Assembly: GCA_022750115.1 (NCBI GenBank)
Contig: JAKIWI010000001.1
Span: 147,490 to 211,489 of the forward strand
Direction: 5' to 3'
Length of the DNA: 64,000 bases
DNA from: Thermoplasmata archaeon
GTDB lineage: Archaea; Thermoplasmatota; Thermoplasmata; Lutacidiplasmatales; UBA184
Shown here in pieces: positions 8,323 through 16,840 of the stretch. How positions within the stretch are numbered: position 1 is the first letter of the stretch; every line of letters starts with the position of its first letter. A program made the position numbers and the translations under genes. The notes under the pieces are model-generated. The model saw only the letters and a list, made by a program, of their open reading frames with translations, ran no database searches and had not been told where the DNA came from.

Positions 8323-8787
8323 ATGTCCGCAGCGATCGACCTACCACGGCGCCCCCGCGGTCGCCGATTTTGGCTGGTCCTCGGGTCCGTCGTCGCCGCG
8401 ATCTCCGTGGTCGGCGTCGTTGCGATCCTCGCCGAATTCGAAGTGCCACCCTTCTGCTCGATCCCGGGCGGGTCCTCCGGACGCGAGTGCGTGAACGGTG
8501 TCCACTACCAGTTCGAGACCGTGCAGGTCCCAATCGGACCCCATTCTTCCGTCGTGGATGTGTTCGCGGGCGACACATTCACGCTATCGGACTTCTCGAA
8601 CAACGCCTCGTACGGCCTGCTCGTCAACATGAGTGACACGGCGGGACCACATGGTACCGTCGAGCTCGTCTCGTGCTGTCTGAGCGGCGTCGGCGCTTGG
8701 CAGACGGCTCTCGGTCCCGGCGGGACGTTCGGCGCGCAAGCGCCGGGGGAGAACCTCGGCCAGGTCCGACTGATGGTCCGCGCGTAA
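8323..8787 (+). CDS. Small anchored extracytoplasmic protein, unknown family
   Basis: A 154-residue protein: a short basic cytoplasmic segment (about residues 8-16), one transmembrane helix (about 17-38), then a roughly 115-residue outer domain with four cysteines (CSI, REC and an adjacent pair, SCCL) that could form disulfides. No family recognised. ATG 8323 is preferred on promoter spacing; in-frame ATG 8302 and GTG 8248 are possible longer starts. It follows the similarly organised 7166 gene after 164 bp in which I see nothing but the promoter. Confidence 0.65.
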   Translation: MSAAIDLPRRPRGRRFWLVLGSVVAAISVVGVVAILAEFEVPPFCSIPGGSSGRECVNGVHYQFETVQVPIGPHSSVVDVFAGDTFTLSDFSNNASYGLLVNMSDTAGPHGTVELVSCCLSGVGAWQTALGPGGTFGAQAPGENLGQVRLMVRA

Positions 8788-8817
8788 GTCCTACGGCGCG
8801 GGCGAGCTCGCACCCGG

Positions 8818-9798
8818 CTAGCGCCAGGGGGTCGCGACCATGTCGGTCCGCTGCCGCGGCTGGACGGCCGAGCGCTCGACGGGCATCGACATGCCATGTT
8901 GCAGAGCGAGGTGGCCGGTCCAGGCGATCATCGCACCGTTGTCGAGGCAGAGCGCCTTGGGCGGCGCGAACGAGGTGCCGCCGCGACCCTCCGCCATGGC
9001 ACGTACCATGCCCCGGAGGCGTTCGTTGCACGCGACCCCTCCCCCGAGGACCACGTCGGTCCTTCGCCGGTGCGCGAGGGCGCGCTCGGTGACCTCCGTG
9101 AGCATCGCGTAGGCGGTCGACTCGACGGAGAACGCGAGGTCCGGGCGGGACGCGCCTTTCGCATCGAGCGCGAGGGCCGCGGTGTACATCCCGGAGAACG
9201 CGACGTCCATGCCGTGCACCGAGTACGGGAGCGAGAGCAGCTCGGATCCCCGCTTCGCCTCCGCCTCGATCGGTGGTCCGCCCGGGAACGTACCGCCCAT
9301 CGAGATCCACAGCTTGTCGAGGAAGTTCCCGATCCCGAGGTCGAGGGTCTCGCCCAACACCCGGTAGCGGCCGGAGCCGTGCGCGATCACCTGCGTATTG
9401 CCGCCCGAGGCGTACAACAGCATTGGGTCGTCCAACCCGCTCAGCACGCGGGCGATCTCGACGTGGGCGACGCAGTGGTTGACCGGGACCAGCGGCTTGT
9501 CCCACGTGAGCGCGAGCATCCGGGCGACGGTCGCCCCCGCGCGCAGGCACGGTCCGAGCCCGGGCCCCTGGGCGAAGGCGACCGCGTCGATCTCCGACGG
9601 TCGGAGATGGGCGTCCGACAGCGCCTTCTCGACGAGGCCCGGGAGCAGGTCGACGTGGTGGTTCGCGGCTTCCCGCGGGTGGATGCCGCCCTTCGGGGGC
9701 CGGAACATGTCGGTGGCGAGCGACAGGATCTCGGCGCGTTCGCTGACGATGCCCACGCTCGCCGTGTGGGCGGTCGATTCGATCCCGAGGATGACCAC
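8818..9798 (-). CDS. kae1: tRNA N6-threonylcarbamoyladenosine synthase component Kae1
   Basis: ASKHA-fold ATPase of the KEOPS complex, needed for the universal t6A37 modification of ANN-decoding tRNAs. The 326-residue translation has the family start VILGIESTAHTAS, the HPREAANHH segment, the metal-binding HCVAHVE histidines, the ASGGNT nucleotide motif and the C-terminal LDNGAMIAW aspartate. No Bud32 kinase domain is fused, unlike some archaea. The GTG at 9798 is chosen because it puts the start just before VILGIE and a weak TATA-like minus-strand CGTTTTGA lies about 26 bp upstream; an in-frame start at 9843 would add 15 residues. Confidence 0.95.
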   Translation of the reverse strand: MVILGIESTAHTASVGIVSERAEILSLATDMFRPPKGGIHPREAANHHVDLLPGLVEKALSDAHLRPSEIDAVAFAQGPGLGPCLRAGATVARMLALTWDKPLVPVNHCVAHVEIARVLSGLDDPMLLYASGGNTQVIAHGSGRYRVLGETLDLGIGNFLDKLWISMGGTFPGGPPIEAEAKRGSELLSLPYSVHGMDVAFSGMYTAALALDAKGASRPDLAFSVESTAYAMLTEVTERALAHRRRTDVVLGGGVACNERLRGMVRAMAEGRGGTSFAPPKALCLDNGAMIAWTGHLALQHGMSMPVERSAVQPRQRTDMVATPWR

Positions 9799-9839
9799 GC
9801 GCGATCGAGCCGCCCGGCGCTCAAAACGAGCGCCCCGGC

Positions 9840-10067
9840 TCACTCGTCCGCCGACTCCATCCGGAAGTAGACGGCTTTCCCCTTCAGCGTCGCCTGGACC
9901 CGGTCCGCGAGGTCGAGCGATTCGCGGACGCTCGGCTCGCGGCCCCAGTCGTAGACGAAGTCGTAGCCGCCGTCGTGCGGGCGGAACCCCGCGTCCTCGA
10001 GGAGCTCGGCGACCTCGGAGTACGGGGCGCCCTCGCTATCGAGCTGGAGGAGGAGGAACGTCCGCAT
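9840..10067 (-). CDS. Small YDFVYDW-motif protein (copy 1), unknown function
   Basis: A 75-residue acidic protein with a predicted alternation of strands and helices: SEGAPYSEVAELL helix, GF turn, then GGYDFVYDWG near residues 33-42, then a helix and a final strand. It is clearly homologous to the 73-residue protein at 50971-51192: both share SEGA..SEVA..L, YDFVYDW, PS and LDLAD at the same positions. Function unknown. The family looks archaeal and cytoplasmic; no metal-binding or catalytic set is evident. TTTAAA 27.5 bp upstream supports this ATG as a leaderless start. The stop lies 41 bases before the preferred kae1 start, so independent of kae1 or co-transcribed with it. Confidence 0.85.
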   Translation of the reverse strand: MRTFLLLQLDSEGAPYSEVAELLEDAGFRPHDGGYDFVYDWGREPSVRESLDLADRVQATLKGKAVYFRMESADE

Positions 10068-10091
10068 CGGCGTCGCAACCGGTCGCCGGGG

Positions 10092-10097
10092 TTTAAA
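10092..10097 (-). promoter_or_regulatory. TATA box of the first YDFVYDW gene
   Basis: TTTAAA centred 27.5 bp upstream of the ATG at 10067; it overlaps the last codon and stop of tgtA. Confidence 0.65.
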
Positions 10098-12027
10098 GGG
10101 TCGCGGCGGGCGACGGCGCTTCGTCCTCGACCTCGGGTGCCCGTTCGCCTCGCTCGTGGGCGGTGACCTCAACGGCCACGCCCCGCGGCATCCGTCCCAT
10201 CTCGCCGGGGGCGAGCACGAGCCGGCCGACGGCGAGGAGGACATCGGACTCGTCGACGAGGAGTGCGCTCGCCCCGGGCACCAGGGTCCGGTCGCCGCCG
10301 GAGACGAACCGCGAGAACAGGCTGCGGCCCTCGCGGACGAACGGCACGGCGTCCGGCGCGACGACGATCCGGTTCGCGGGCGCGGGCAGGTGGGCCCGGA
10401 GGGCGCGGCCGCCCTCGAACGTCGGACGAACGATCCCCTCCGACCCGAGGTGGAACAGGATCGTTCCGTCCCGCTCGATGCGGCGCAATCGCCCCGTGCG
10501 ATGCGACCGGAATCCCACGACGCCGACGGCGAGGAGGGCGGAGGCAAGGTCGGGGCCGTATCGCCAGGCGAGCAGCGCCTCGACCTGCCGCCGCGTCCAC
10601 GCCTCCGACCAGTCCTGCTCGCGGTCGACGGGGAGCCCTTCGAGCGCGCTCGCGAGGTCGCCGGTGCGCGGAGGCGGGTCGAACTCCTCGGGCGCCAGGT
10701 AACAGCCGACCGGGTAGACGTCGGACAGCTCGAGCGGCACGAGGCCCACCGGCCGAAGGATCTCCCAGAACAGAGGCACCCCATCGATCGTCGCGGCCGG
10801 GATGGAACGGAGGGCCGCCGTCGTGAGGGGGACGAACGGGATCGGTTTGTACGGGCCACGCCCGGACTTGAACACGTCCAGCCGGGCGAGGAATCGGATG
10901 ACCGCCGGTCGGAGGCCGCTCGTGACCACGGTCGTTCGGAACGCGCGTCGGCTCTCCGGTTCCGTCGGCAGGAACACCCGCACCCCGCGGATCGCGGCCC
11001 GCATCCCCGCGGCGAGAGCGGGATGACCGGTCGATCGTCGTTCGGCGAGCTCCCACATCGTTCCGTCGCGGATCGCCTGGCGGATCCGCCCGACCTCCTC
11101 CGAGCAGACGAGGAGGTTGTGCTCGGCGATCCGGGTCTCCCGCTCCGGGGGAGGAAGGTCACGAACCTCGGTGAGCGGGACGTGCTCGCACAGCGCGCAG
11201 CGGCAGATGTTCTCCTGGATCCCGTCGATGGAGACGCTCCCTTCCGGAAACATCAGCGTCCCGCGCCGCGCGAACTTGAGGTAGGCCGAAGAGTCGAACA
11301 GGTCGACGCCGAACAGCGCCGCGAAGGCGAAGGTCATCGGGTGTCCCGTCCCGAAGAGGTGGACGACGCCCTCGGGAGCGAGGGCGGGGCGCGCGGCGAT
11401 CAGCACCCGGGCGAGGTCGGCGAACCGGTAACGCTCCATGAGCGGGACGACGCCGCCGACCGCGAGCACGTCCCCCGTGCTCGATGCGGCCGCCGCGGAC
11501 TGCCGTCGGAGATCGGGGTCGAGGCCGCCCTGCACCGGCACGGCGAGGAGCCCGGCCCGGCCGGCCCGCGCCTGGGTCGCTCGCCGACTGGTCTCCCGGA
11601 CGCCGGCCTCCGCGACGTCGCGAGGCGCGTCCGGCTCGACGAACACGTCGAGGACCGTGGCGATGTCAGTTCCGATCCGTCCCTGAAAGGCGAGGATCTG
11701 GCTGTCGGTGACCTCGACGTGGCCGTACGCGTGCTGCTGGAACGCGCCGGAGTCGGTCATCACGGGCCCGTCGAACCCGAGCAGCCCGTGGACCCCCCGC
11801 TCCTCGGCGATCGCGGCGAGCGGCGGCGTTCGCCAGATGATGTAGGACGAGGTGATCACGGCCTTCAGTCCGAATCGCCGGCGCAGCTCGGTCGGCGCCA
11901 CCGGCTGGCGGGCGGGGTCCGGATGGACCACCGGGAGCAACGCCGGGGTCTCGATCACACCGTGGGGAGTCGGGAATCGGCCGATTCGCGCGAGCCCGTC
12001 CCGCGCGAGGAGCTCGAATCCCCCCAT
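10093..12027 (-). CDS. tgtA: tRNA-guanine(15) transglycosylase (archaeosine synthesis)
   Basis: Replaces guanine-15 of archaeal tRNA with preQ0, the first committed step to archaeosine. 644 residues: catalytic TIM barrel (about 1-340), linker domains, and a C-terminal PUA RNA-binding domain (about 545-625). Nucleophile Asp92 is in VMTDSGAFQ; the zinc site is C275, C277, C280 in ICRCALC plus H303. The length is that of the archaeal full-length enzyme, so it is not a split TGT. ATG 12027 has CTTAAT 28 bp upstream. The adjacent kae1 is also a tRNA-modification gene. Confidence 0.95.
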   Translation of the reverse strand: MGGFELLARDGLARIGRFPTPHGVIETPALLPVVHPDPARQPVAPTELRRRFGLKAVITSSYIIWRTPPLAAIAEERGVHGLLGFDGPVMTDSGAFQQHAYGHVEVTDSQILAFQGRIGTDIATVLDVFVEPDAPRDVAEAGVRETSRRATQARAGRAGLLAVPVQGGLDPDLRRQSAAAASSTGDVLAVGGVVPLMERYRFADLARVLIAARPALAPEGVVHLFGTGHPMTFAFAALFGVDLFDSSAYLKFARRGTLMFPEGSVSIDGIQENICRCALCEHVPLTEVRDLPPPERETRIAEHNLLVCSEEVGRIRQAIRDGTMWELAERRSTGHPALAAGMRAAIRGVRVFLPTEPESRRAFRTTVVTSGLRPAVIRFLARLDVFKSGRGPYKPIPFVPLTTAALRSIPAATIDGVPLFWEILRPVGLVPLELSDVYPVGCYLAPEEFDPPPRTGDLASALEGLPVDREQDWSEAWTRRQVEALLAWRYGPDLASALLAVGVVGFRSHRTGRLRRIERDGTILFHLGSEGIVRPTFEGGRALRAHLPAPANRIVVAPDAVPFVREGRSLFSRFVSGGDRTLVPGASALLVDESDVLLAVGRLVLAPGEMGRMPRGVAVEVTAHERGERAPEVEDEAPSPAATL

Positions 12028-12052
12028 GTACGGGCGGCGACGGCCGGCGGCG

Positions 12053-12058
12053 ATTAAG
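12053..12058 (-). promoter_or_regulatory. TATA-like element of tgtA
   Basis: Minus-strand CTTAAT centred 28 bp before the ATG at 12027. Confidence 0.55.
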
Positions 12059-12078
12059 GTTGCCGAGGGCCGACCGAC

Positions 12079-12765
12079 TCAGGCGTACGACGCGCGAACC
12101 CGACGCAACAGTTCGACGAGCATGGGCCGGGTGAGCTTGCCGGTGTTGGTGTTCTGGGGACTCGGGTGGTACGAGGCGTACACGACGGGCTTCCCCGGTC
12201 CGAACGCGGCCGCGGCGCCGTGGGAGAACGCGACGTGCGGGCGTGGCCGGTCGGAGAGCCGGGCCGCCGTGTCGAGCGTCGCTTCCCAGGCGAACCCGCC
12301 GAACGCCAGGAACGCCCGAGCATTGGTGAGGAGTCGGAACTCGCGCTCGAGGAACGTCGCGCAGTTGGCGCGTTCGTCCGGCCGCGGCCGGTTGTCCGGC
12401 GGCGCGCACCGAACGGCGGCGGTCAGGTAGAAGTCCCGGTAGGAGAGGCCGTCGTTCCGCCGTTCCGATGTGGGCTGGCTCGCGAAGCCGGCGTCGAACA
12501 GCGCGCGCACCAGGAATGCGGCGGAGCGGTCTCCCGTGAACACGCGCCCCGTGCGGTTCGAGCCGTGGGCGGCGGGAGCGAGCCCGACGCCAACAAGCCG
12601 TGCCGCGGGGTCGCCGAACCCGGGCACCGGTTTCCCCCAGTACGTCTCCGTTCGAAACTCTCGCTTCCGTTCCTGGGCGATCCGCTCCCGGTACTCGACG
12701 AGTCGCGGGCAGCGGCGACACGCGACGACATCTTGGCGCACCGACTGGAGCGTGTCGCTGCCCAT
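12079..12765 (-). CDS. Family 5 uracil-DNA glycosylase (UDGb) with Fe-S cluster
   Basis: Base-excision repair glycosylase that removes uracil and other deaminated bases. 228 residues. The GLAPAAHGSNRTG and FTGDRS motifs (about 61-81) and the YHPSPQNTNTGKLT motif near the C-terminus are diagnostic for family 5. Cysteines 16, 19, 120 and 135 fit the [4Fe-4S] ligand set. Family 5 enzymes lack the polar activating residue of family 4, consistent with the alanine-rich GLAPAA motif. The stop is 51 bp before tgtA, with the tgtA promoter between. Confidence 0.94.
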   Translation of the reverse strand: MGSDTLQSVRQDVVACRRCPRLVEYRERIAQERKREFRTETYWGKPVPGFGDPAARLVGVGLAPAAHGSNRTGRVFTGDRSAAFLVRALFDAGFASQPTSERRNDGLSYRDFYLTAAVRCAPPDNRPRPDERANCATFLEREFRLLTNARAFLAFGGFAWEATLDTAARLSDRPRPHVAFSHGAAAAFGPGKPVVYASYHPSPQNTNTGKLTRPMLVELLRRVRASYA

Positions 12766-12804
12766 CGGTTCGCTCCCCTCTCGCGGTCACCGGAGGTGAC
12801 CTAT

Positions 12805-12812
12805 CGTATTAC
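12805..12812 (+). promoter_or_regulatory. TATA-like element of the bactofilin-like gene
   Basis: CGTATTAC centred 28.5 bp upstream of the ATG at 12837, in the 71 bp divergent gap with the uracil-DNA glycosylase gene. Confidence 0.5.
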
Positions 12813-12836
12813 GATGGGGGAGCCTCGGAGTCGACG

Positions 12837-14060
12837 ATGAGCGATGTGCAGGTCCCGAAGGGCGGGCGGATCCGGGTCGACGTGGTCGACGGCGACCTCG
12901 AAGGCGAGTCGAACGTGACCATCGAAGCCGGTCCCTCCGGGAAGACCGTCGTGAACGGCGACGCGACATTCGAGGGGGACGTCACGGTACTGGGCGCCCT
13001 CGAGTGCGGCCGGTTCACGGCGGACCGGGGTCGGGTCCGCGCCGAGTCGTCGATCGTCGCGCGCGAGGAGTTCCGCGCCGAGAAGTCCATCGTGGAGATC
13101 TTCGGATCGTTCTCTTCCGCTCGCGTCGAAGTCGACCGCGAGCTCCGCCTGCATGCCGAAGCGACGGTCGGCCGACTCTCGGTGGGAGGCATTCTCGAGG
13201 CGGATGGTCCGTTGACCGGCGACCGACTGAGCGTGGGCGGCTCCGCTCGGGTCCGGGGTCTGACCAAATGCGAATCGTTCAGCGTCGGGGGTCGTGCGGA
13301 GCTCGGCCGGGTCGACCTCTGCTCGTTCGAGGTGGGCGGCTACGGGTCGGTCGGCGGCGGCCGCATCCGCGACAAGGTGTCGGTCGGGGGAGCGTTCGTC
13401 GCGACCGCTTCGCTGGAATTCGGGGGACTCAGCGTCGGCGGGACCGCGACCGTCGCGGGCGGCTCGAAGGGCGGCCGCGTGGAGGTCGGGGGCACGTTCC
13501 GCGCGGCGGGGCCGTTCGCGTTCGACCGCCTGGAGGTCGGCGGGATCGTCGACCTGGAGGGGGCCGCGACGGGCACCTCGGTCGAGGTCGGCGGCCGCCT
13601 CACCGTTCTCGGTGACCTGACGCTCAGCGGGAAGCTCGAGGTGGGGGGCCTCGCCAAGATCGCCGGGGTCGTCTCGGCCGGGGCACTCGAGGTCGGAGGC
13701 GAGTTCGAGGCCCGCCGGGCGACGATCGCGGAAGACGCCGAGGTCGGAGGCTCGATCCGCACCGACTCGGGCCTGTGGGCCCGCCGGATCGACGTCGGCC
13801 GCCGGTCGAAGGTCCGGGGTCGATTGGTCGCCGAGCGGGTGCGCATCGGTCGACATGCCGACGTCGAGGAGATCCACGCCGAGAACGTCGAGGTCGGGGC
13901 CGACGCCGAGGTCGGGAGCATCGTCGCCGATACGGTCGAGCTCGGCGCGGGCGTCCGCGTCGGCCGGGTGGAGTACGTCCGGTCGCTGCGGATGGGCAAG
14001 GGCGCGACGGTCGCCGAACCTCCCCGCCAGGTTCCGCAGCGGACGAAGCCCCCGGAGTGA
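12837..14060 (+). CDS. Bactofilin/polymer-forming beta-helix protein
   Basis: A 407-residue protein built almost entirely of short repeats of about 18-20 residues with a recurring V/LSVGG or EVGG turn (positions about 115-320), the pattern of a right-handed beta-helix like bactofilins and the DUF583/polymer-forming cytoskeletal family. No signal peptide or membrane segment, so cytoplasmic. It is several-fold longer than a typical single bactofilin domain. Function is inferred: self-assembling scaffold or polymer. It is followed, with a 4-base GTGA overlap, by a winged-helix protein, so they are co-transcribed. Confidence 0.82.
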   Translation: MSDVQVPKGGRIRVDVVDGDLEGESNVTIEAGPSGKTVVNGDATFEGDVTVLGALECGRFTADRGRVRAESSIVAREEFRAEKSIVEIFGSFSSARVEVDRELRLHAEATVGRLSVGGILEADGPLTGDRLSVGGSARVRGLTKCESFSVGGRAELGRVDLCSFEVGGYGSVGGGRIRDKVSVGGAFVATASLEFGGLSVGGTATVAGGSKGGRVEVGGTFRAAGPFAFDRLEVGGIVDLEGAATGTSVEVGGRLTVLGDLTLSGKLEVGGLAKIAGVVSAGALEVGGEFEARRATIAEDAEVGGSIRTDSGLWARRIDVGRRSKVRGRLVAERVRIGRHADVEEIHAENVEVGADAEVGSIVADTVELGAGVRVGRVEYVRSLRMGKGATVAEPPRQVPQRTKPPE

Positions 14061-14395
14061 GCGTGCCGGCGTTCGCCTCGCTCGAGCGGCCGCGCCCGCC
14101 GCCCGGGCGCCGCCGGGAGCAGAGCGACCTCTACGCCACGATCCTCGAGGTCGTGAAGCGACACGAGGGCGGCGGACGGATCACGCGGATCTCCTACGGC
14201 GCCGGGATGCCGGTCGACCGACTCCGGAGCGCCGTCGCGCGCCTGCGGGCCCTCGGCCTCGTGCGCGCCCAACCCCAGGACGGGTTCGAGACCTACGACA
14301 TCACCGCGCGCGGCCAGGAGTTCCTGGACACCTACTGGAAGATGCGCGGGTTCATCGAGCTGCTCGACGGGACCGGCCGCCCGCCGACCACGTGA
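14057..14395 (+). CDS. Archaeal winged-helix protein (HTH_45-like)
   Basis: A 112-residue protein. Residues about 22-100 form a winged helix with the archaeal pattern YATILEVVKRHEGG, IxYxAGMPVDRLRSAVxRLRALGLV and YDITARGQEFLDTYWKM, typical of small archaeal DNA-binding regulators. The GTG overlaps the stop of the bactofilin-like gene (GTGA), indicating translational coupling; a second in-frame GTG at 14063 is possible. It may regulate its own operon, but no operator is evident. Confidence 0.85.
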   Translation: MSVPAFASLERPRPPPGRRREQSDLYATILEVVKRHEGGGRITRISYGAGMPVDRLRSAVARLRALGLVRAQPQDGFETYDITARGQEFLDTYWKMRGFIELLDGTGRPPTT

Positions 14396-14425
14396 TCGGC
14401 GCCGGCGGCGGACGCGAGTCGGCCC

Positions 14426-15163
14426 TCAGACCTCGCGCCATCGGATCCCGCGTCCGATGAACACGAGCGAGGCGACGGCGAAGGCCGTCAGCACCACCGT
14501 CGCTTCGAGGACCGAGGTGGCGTTCGAGGACAAGAGTCCGGTCAACAGCACGGTGCCCCACGTGATGGGCCAGGCGTAGGCGATCGCGCGCAGCGGCAAG
14601 GGCAGGAACGAGACCGGGTAGAACACCGGCGCGAAGAACGTCATCACGATCCCGACGAACTGGGCGACCTGGTTGATCTGCCGCGGCGTGCGGCCGAACA
14701 CCCCAATCGCGAACCCGATGCCGAGCGTGGACGCCCAGACCAAGAGGAACCCGAGGAACAGGACCGGGACGACGGCGAGCGGGATCGTGACGCCGAACGC
14801 GAGCACGCCGACCCCGATCGTGAGAACGGCCGACAGCAGCGAGAACGGGAGGAGCGAGACCGCGAGGGCGGTCACGTAGACGATCGGCGAGACCGGGAGC
14901 GAGACCCACAGGTCGTACTGCTTCGACTCCTTGTCGGCGCCCATGCTCTGCGCGAGGACGTTGACGTTGAGGAGTGCGGTCTCCATCATCACCGCGCCGA
15001 CCACGACCTGCGTGCGGAGGCCGGGCTGCACGATCGCGCCGAGGAAGAACAGGAAGGCGAGCGGGAACAGGACGACGAACGCCAGGATGAGACCGATCTC
15101 CCGCATCGTCGTGCGGAACACCATCTGGAGCGCGATGCCGGTCTGGCGGAGCGTCGAAGTCAC
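14426..15163 (-). CDS. ABC-2 type transporter permease
   Basis: A 245-residue integral membrane protein with six hydrophobic segments (about 22-42, 52-72, 97-117, 122-148, 165-190, 215-235) and the ABC-2 permease arrangement including a GIVMTFFAPVFYPVSFLP loop before the fifth helix. It overlaps the ATP-binding subunit gene by 4 bases and completes an exporter. The substrate is unknown; drug, lipid or polysaccharide export are all possible for this class. Confidence 0.9.
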   Translation of the reverse strand: MTSTLRQTGIALQMVFRTTMREIGLILAFVVLFPLAFLFFLGAIVQPGLRTQVVVGAVMMETALLNVNVLAQSMGADKESKQYDLWVSLPVSPIVYVTALAVSLLPFSLLSAVLTIGVGVLAFGVTIPLAVVPVLFLGFLLVWASTLGIGFAIGVFGRTPRQINQVAQFVGIVMTFFAPVFYPVSFLPLPLRAIAYAWPITWGTVLLTGLLSSNATSVLEATVVLTAFAVASLVFIGRGIRWREV

Positions 15164-16167
15164 GCGAGCGCCTCCGAGGGAGCGACGACGCTCAGGTAGG
15201 CGTCCTCGAGGGAGACGGGCCGCAGGCTCGCCATGACGCCCAGGCTCGTCAGCCGGGCCAGCACGCCGACCGTCTCGGGGTTGAACGGGTCCGAGACCTC
15301 GAACCAGACCGTCGCGGGTTCCCGGAGGCTCACCGTCCAGCGGCGCTCGAGCGCTTTCAGTTCCTCGGCCGCCTCCGGACGCAGCCGGTCCGCCCCGAGC
15401 ACGATGAGCCGGCCTCGGTAGGGGAGCCGGCCGCGGATCTCGTCCACCGTCCCTTGGACGATGAACCGGCCGCCCGAGATCACGACGACGCGGTCCGCAA
15501 GGAGCTCCGCCTCCTCGATGTAGTGGGTCGTGAGGAGGATCCCGAGGCCGCGGCGGCGGAGGTCACGGATGAGTTGCCAGACCTGGCGGCGAGCCTCGGG
15601 GTCGAGCCCGGTCGTCGGCTCATCGAGGAGCAGCAGGCGCGGGGAGCCCGCGGCCATCGCGATGGCGATCAGGACGCGCCGCTTGAATCCGCCCGAGAGC
15701 TCCCGGACGATCTTGTCTTTCTGGTCCCACAGCCCGACGTCGTGAAGGATCCCTTCGACCCGGCTTTCGAGCTCGGCGCGCGGGATCCCCTTGATCGCGC
15801 CGAAGTAGCGGACCTGCTCGGCCGCCGTGAGCTCGCGGATCGGCTCGCACTCCTGCGGGATCACCGAGAGGAACTGCTTCGCCTCGACGGGATGGGCGAC
15901 GATGTCGACGCCCGCGACCCGGATCGTTCCCGCCGAGGGCAGCAACTGGCCGGCGACCTGGCGAAGGAACGTGCTCTTCCCGGCCCCGTTCGGGCCGAGG
16001 AGCGCCACCACCTCGCCGGCGTGGACGGTGAGGTCGAGATTGTCGTTGGCGACGGTCTCGCCGCCGACCGGCCCCCGGTGGGCGAAGACCCGGCGCACCC
16101 CTCGCGCCTCGAGGACGGGCGTCCCGTGGGGGAGGGGCGAAACGAGGCCGACCACGTCCCGCCCCAC
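15160..16167 (-). CDS. ABC transporter ATP-binding protein
   Basis: A 335-residue ABC ATPase. Walker A GPNGAGKST (about residues 58-66), signature LSGGFKRR, Walker B LLLLDEPTTGLD and the switch histidine in LLTTHYIEEAE are all intact. The C-terminal about 80 residues form the extra domain of DrrA/CcmA-type exporters. The start is a GTG directly preceded by GGGAGG. It pairs with the permease gene immediately downstream. Confidence 0.94.
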   Translation of the reverse strand: MGRDVVGLVSPLPHGTPVLEARGVRRVFAHRGPVGGETVANDNLDLTVHAGEVVALLGPNGAGKSTFLRQVAGQLLPSAGTIRVAGVDIVAHPVEAKQFLSVIPQECEPIRELTAAEQVRYFGAIKGIPRAELESRVEGILHDVGLWDQKDKIVRELSGGFKRRVLIAIAMAAGSPRLLLLDEPTTGLDPEARRQVWQLIRDLRRRGLGILLTTHYIEEAELLADRVVVISGGRFIVQGTVDEIRGRLPYRGRLIVLGADRLRPEAAEELKALERRWTVSLREPATVWFEVSDPFNPETVGVLARLTSLGVMASLRPVSLEDAYLSVVAPSEALA

Positions 16168-16207
16168 CTCCCGCGGAGCTAACGGGCGAGCGCACCACCG
16201 GTGTGCG

Positions 16208-16534
16208 CTAGGAGTACCGGGGGACCGAGCGGTCGACCCGCTGGGACCACGCGTCGATGCCGCCCTCGAGGTTGGTCGGGGCCGGATATCCGGCGCCTTC
16301 CAGGTAGGCGGCGACCATCATCGAGCGCGTCCCGTGGTGGCAATAGACGACCAGCTTGCGGTCCTTCGGGATCTCCGAGAGCCGGTGGGCCACATCGTTC
16401 ATCGGGATGTGGATCGATGGCTCGATCCGGGCGACCTCGCGTTCGTCGGGCTCGCGCACATCGAGGAGCACGTACTCGTCCGCGTGATCCCGCAAGAGCT
16501 CCGACAGGGCTTCCGGCCGAATGCGCCCGACCAC
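16208..16534 (-). CDS. Single-domain rhodanese
   Basis: About 108 residues covering exactly one rhodanese domain: IRPEALSELL at the start, LLDVREPDE (CH2A motif), and the active-site loop CHHGTRSM with the catalytic cysteine that carries persulfide sulfur. GTG 16534 fits the domain boundary; in-frame ATG 16630 would add 32 low-complexity residues. The stop is 40 bp before the ABC ATPase gene and the gene diverges from the YHS/copper genes. A role in sulfur transfer or metal stress is inference from context. Confidence 0.85.
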   Translation of the reverse strand: MVGRIRPEALSELLRDHADEYVLLDVREPDEREVARIEPSIHIPMNDVAHRLSEIPKDRKLVVYCHHGTRSMMVAAYLEGAGYPAPTNLEGGIDAWSQRVDRSVPRYS

Positions 16535-16653
16535 GGTGGCCGGGGAGAGCCCGTGGCCATAGGTGTTGCGGTCGCCGGGCGTTTGGCCCAGCGCACCCTG
16601 GGTTCCGCGCCCGCTCAAGTAGGGCGGCATCCCTGCGACGTCGGAGCGTACCG

Positions 16654-16809
16654 ATGAAGGTCCGAGACCCCGTGTGCGGGATGACGATCGACCCCGACCG
16701 GGCCGCCGCGAAGGGGACCTACGACGGCCAAACGGTCTACTTCTGCGCCGTCGGCTGCCAGAAGGAGTTCGAGCGCAAGCGCGCTCACGCTCCCCGAACG
16801 CCGACCTAG
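16654..16809 (+). CDS. YHS-domain metal-binding mini-protein
   Basis: A 51-residue protein consisting of one YHS domain: VRDPVCGM at residues 3-10 and VYFCAVGCQKEFE near 31-43, giving three cysteines in the pattern CGM...C..C. Such domains bind copper or other soft metals. It lies 31 bp before a P-type ATPase that begins with the same domain, so it could be a soluble metallochaperone delivering metal to the pump. Alternatively it arose by duplication of the ATPase N-terminus. Confidence 0.85.
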   Translation: MKVRDPVCGMTIDPDRAAAKGTYDGQTVYFCAVGCQKEFERKRAHAPRTPT

Positions 16810-16840
16810 AGCGCTCCGGCCCAGCTCTTCCGGCGCGCCG

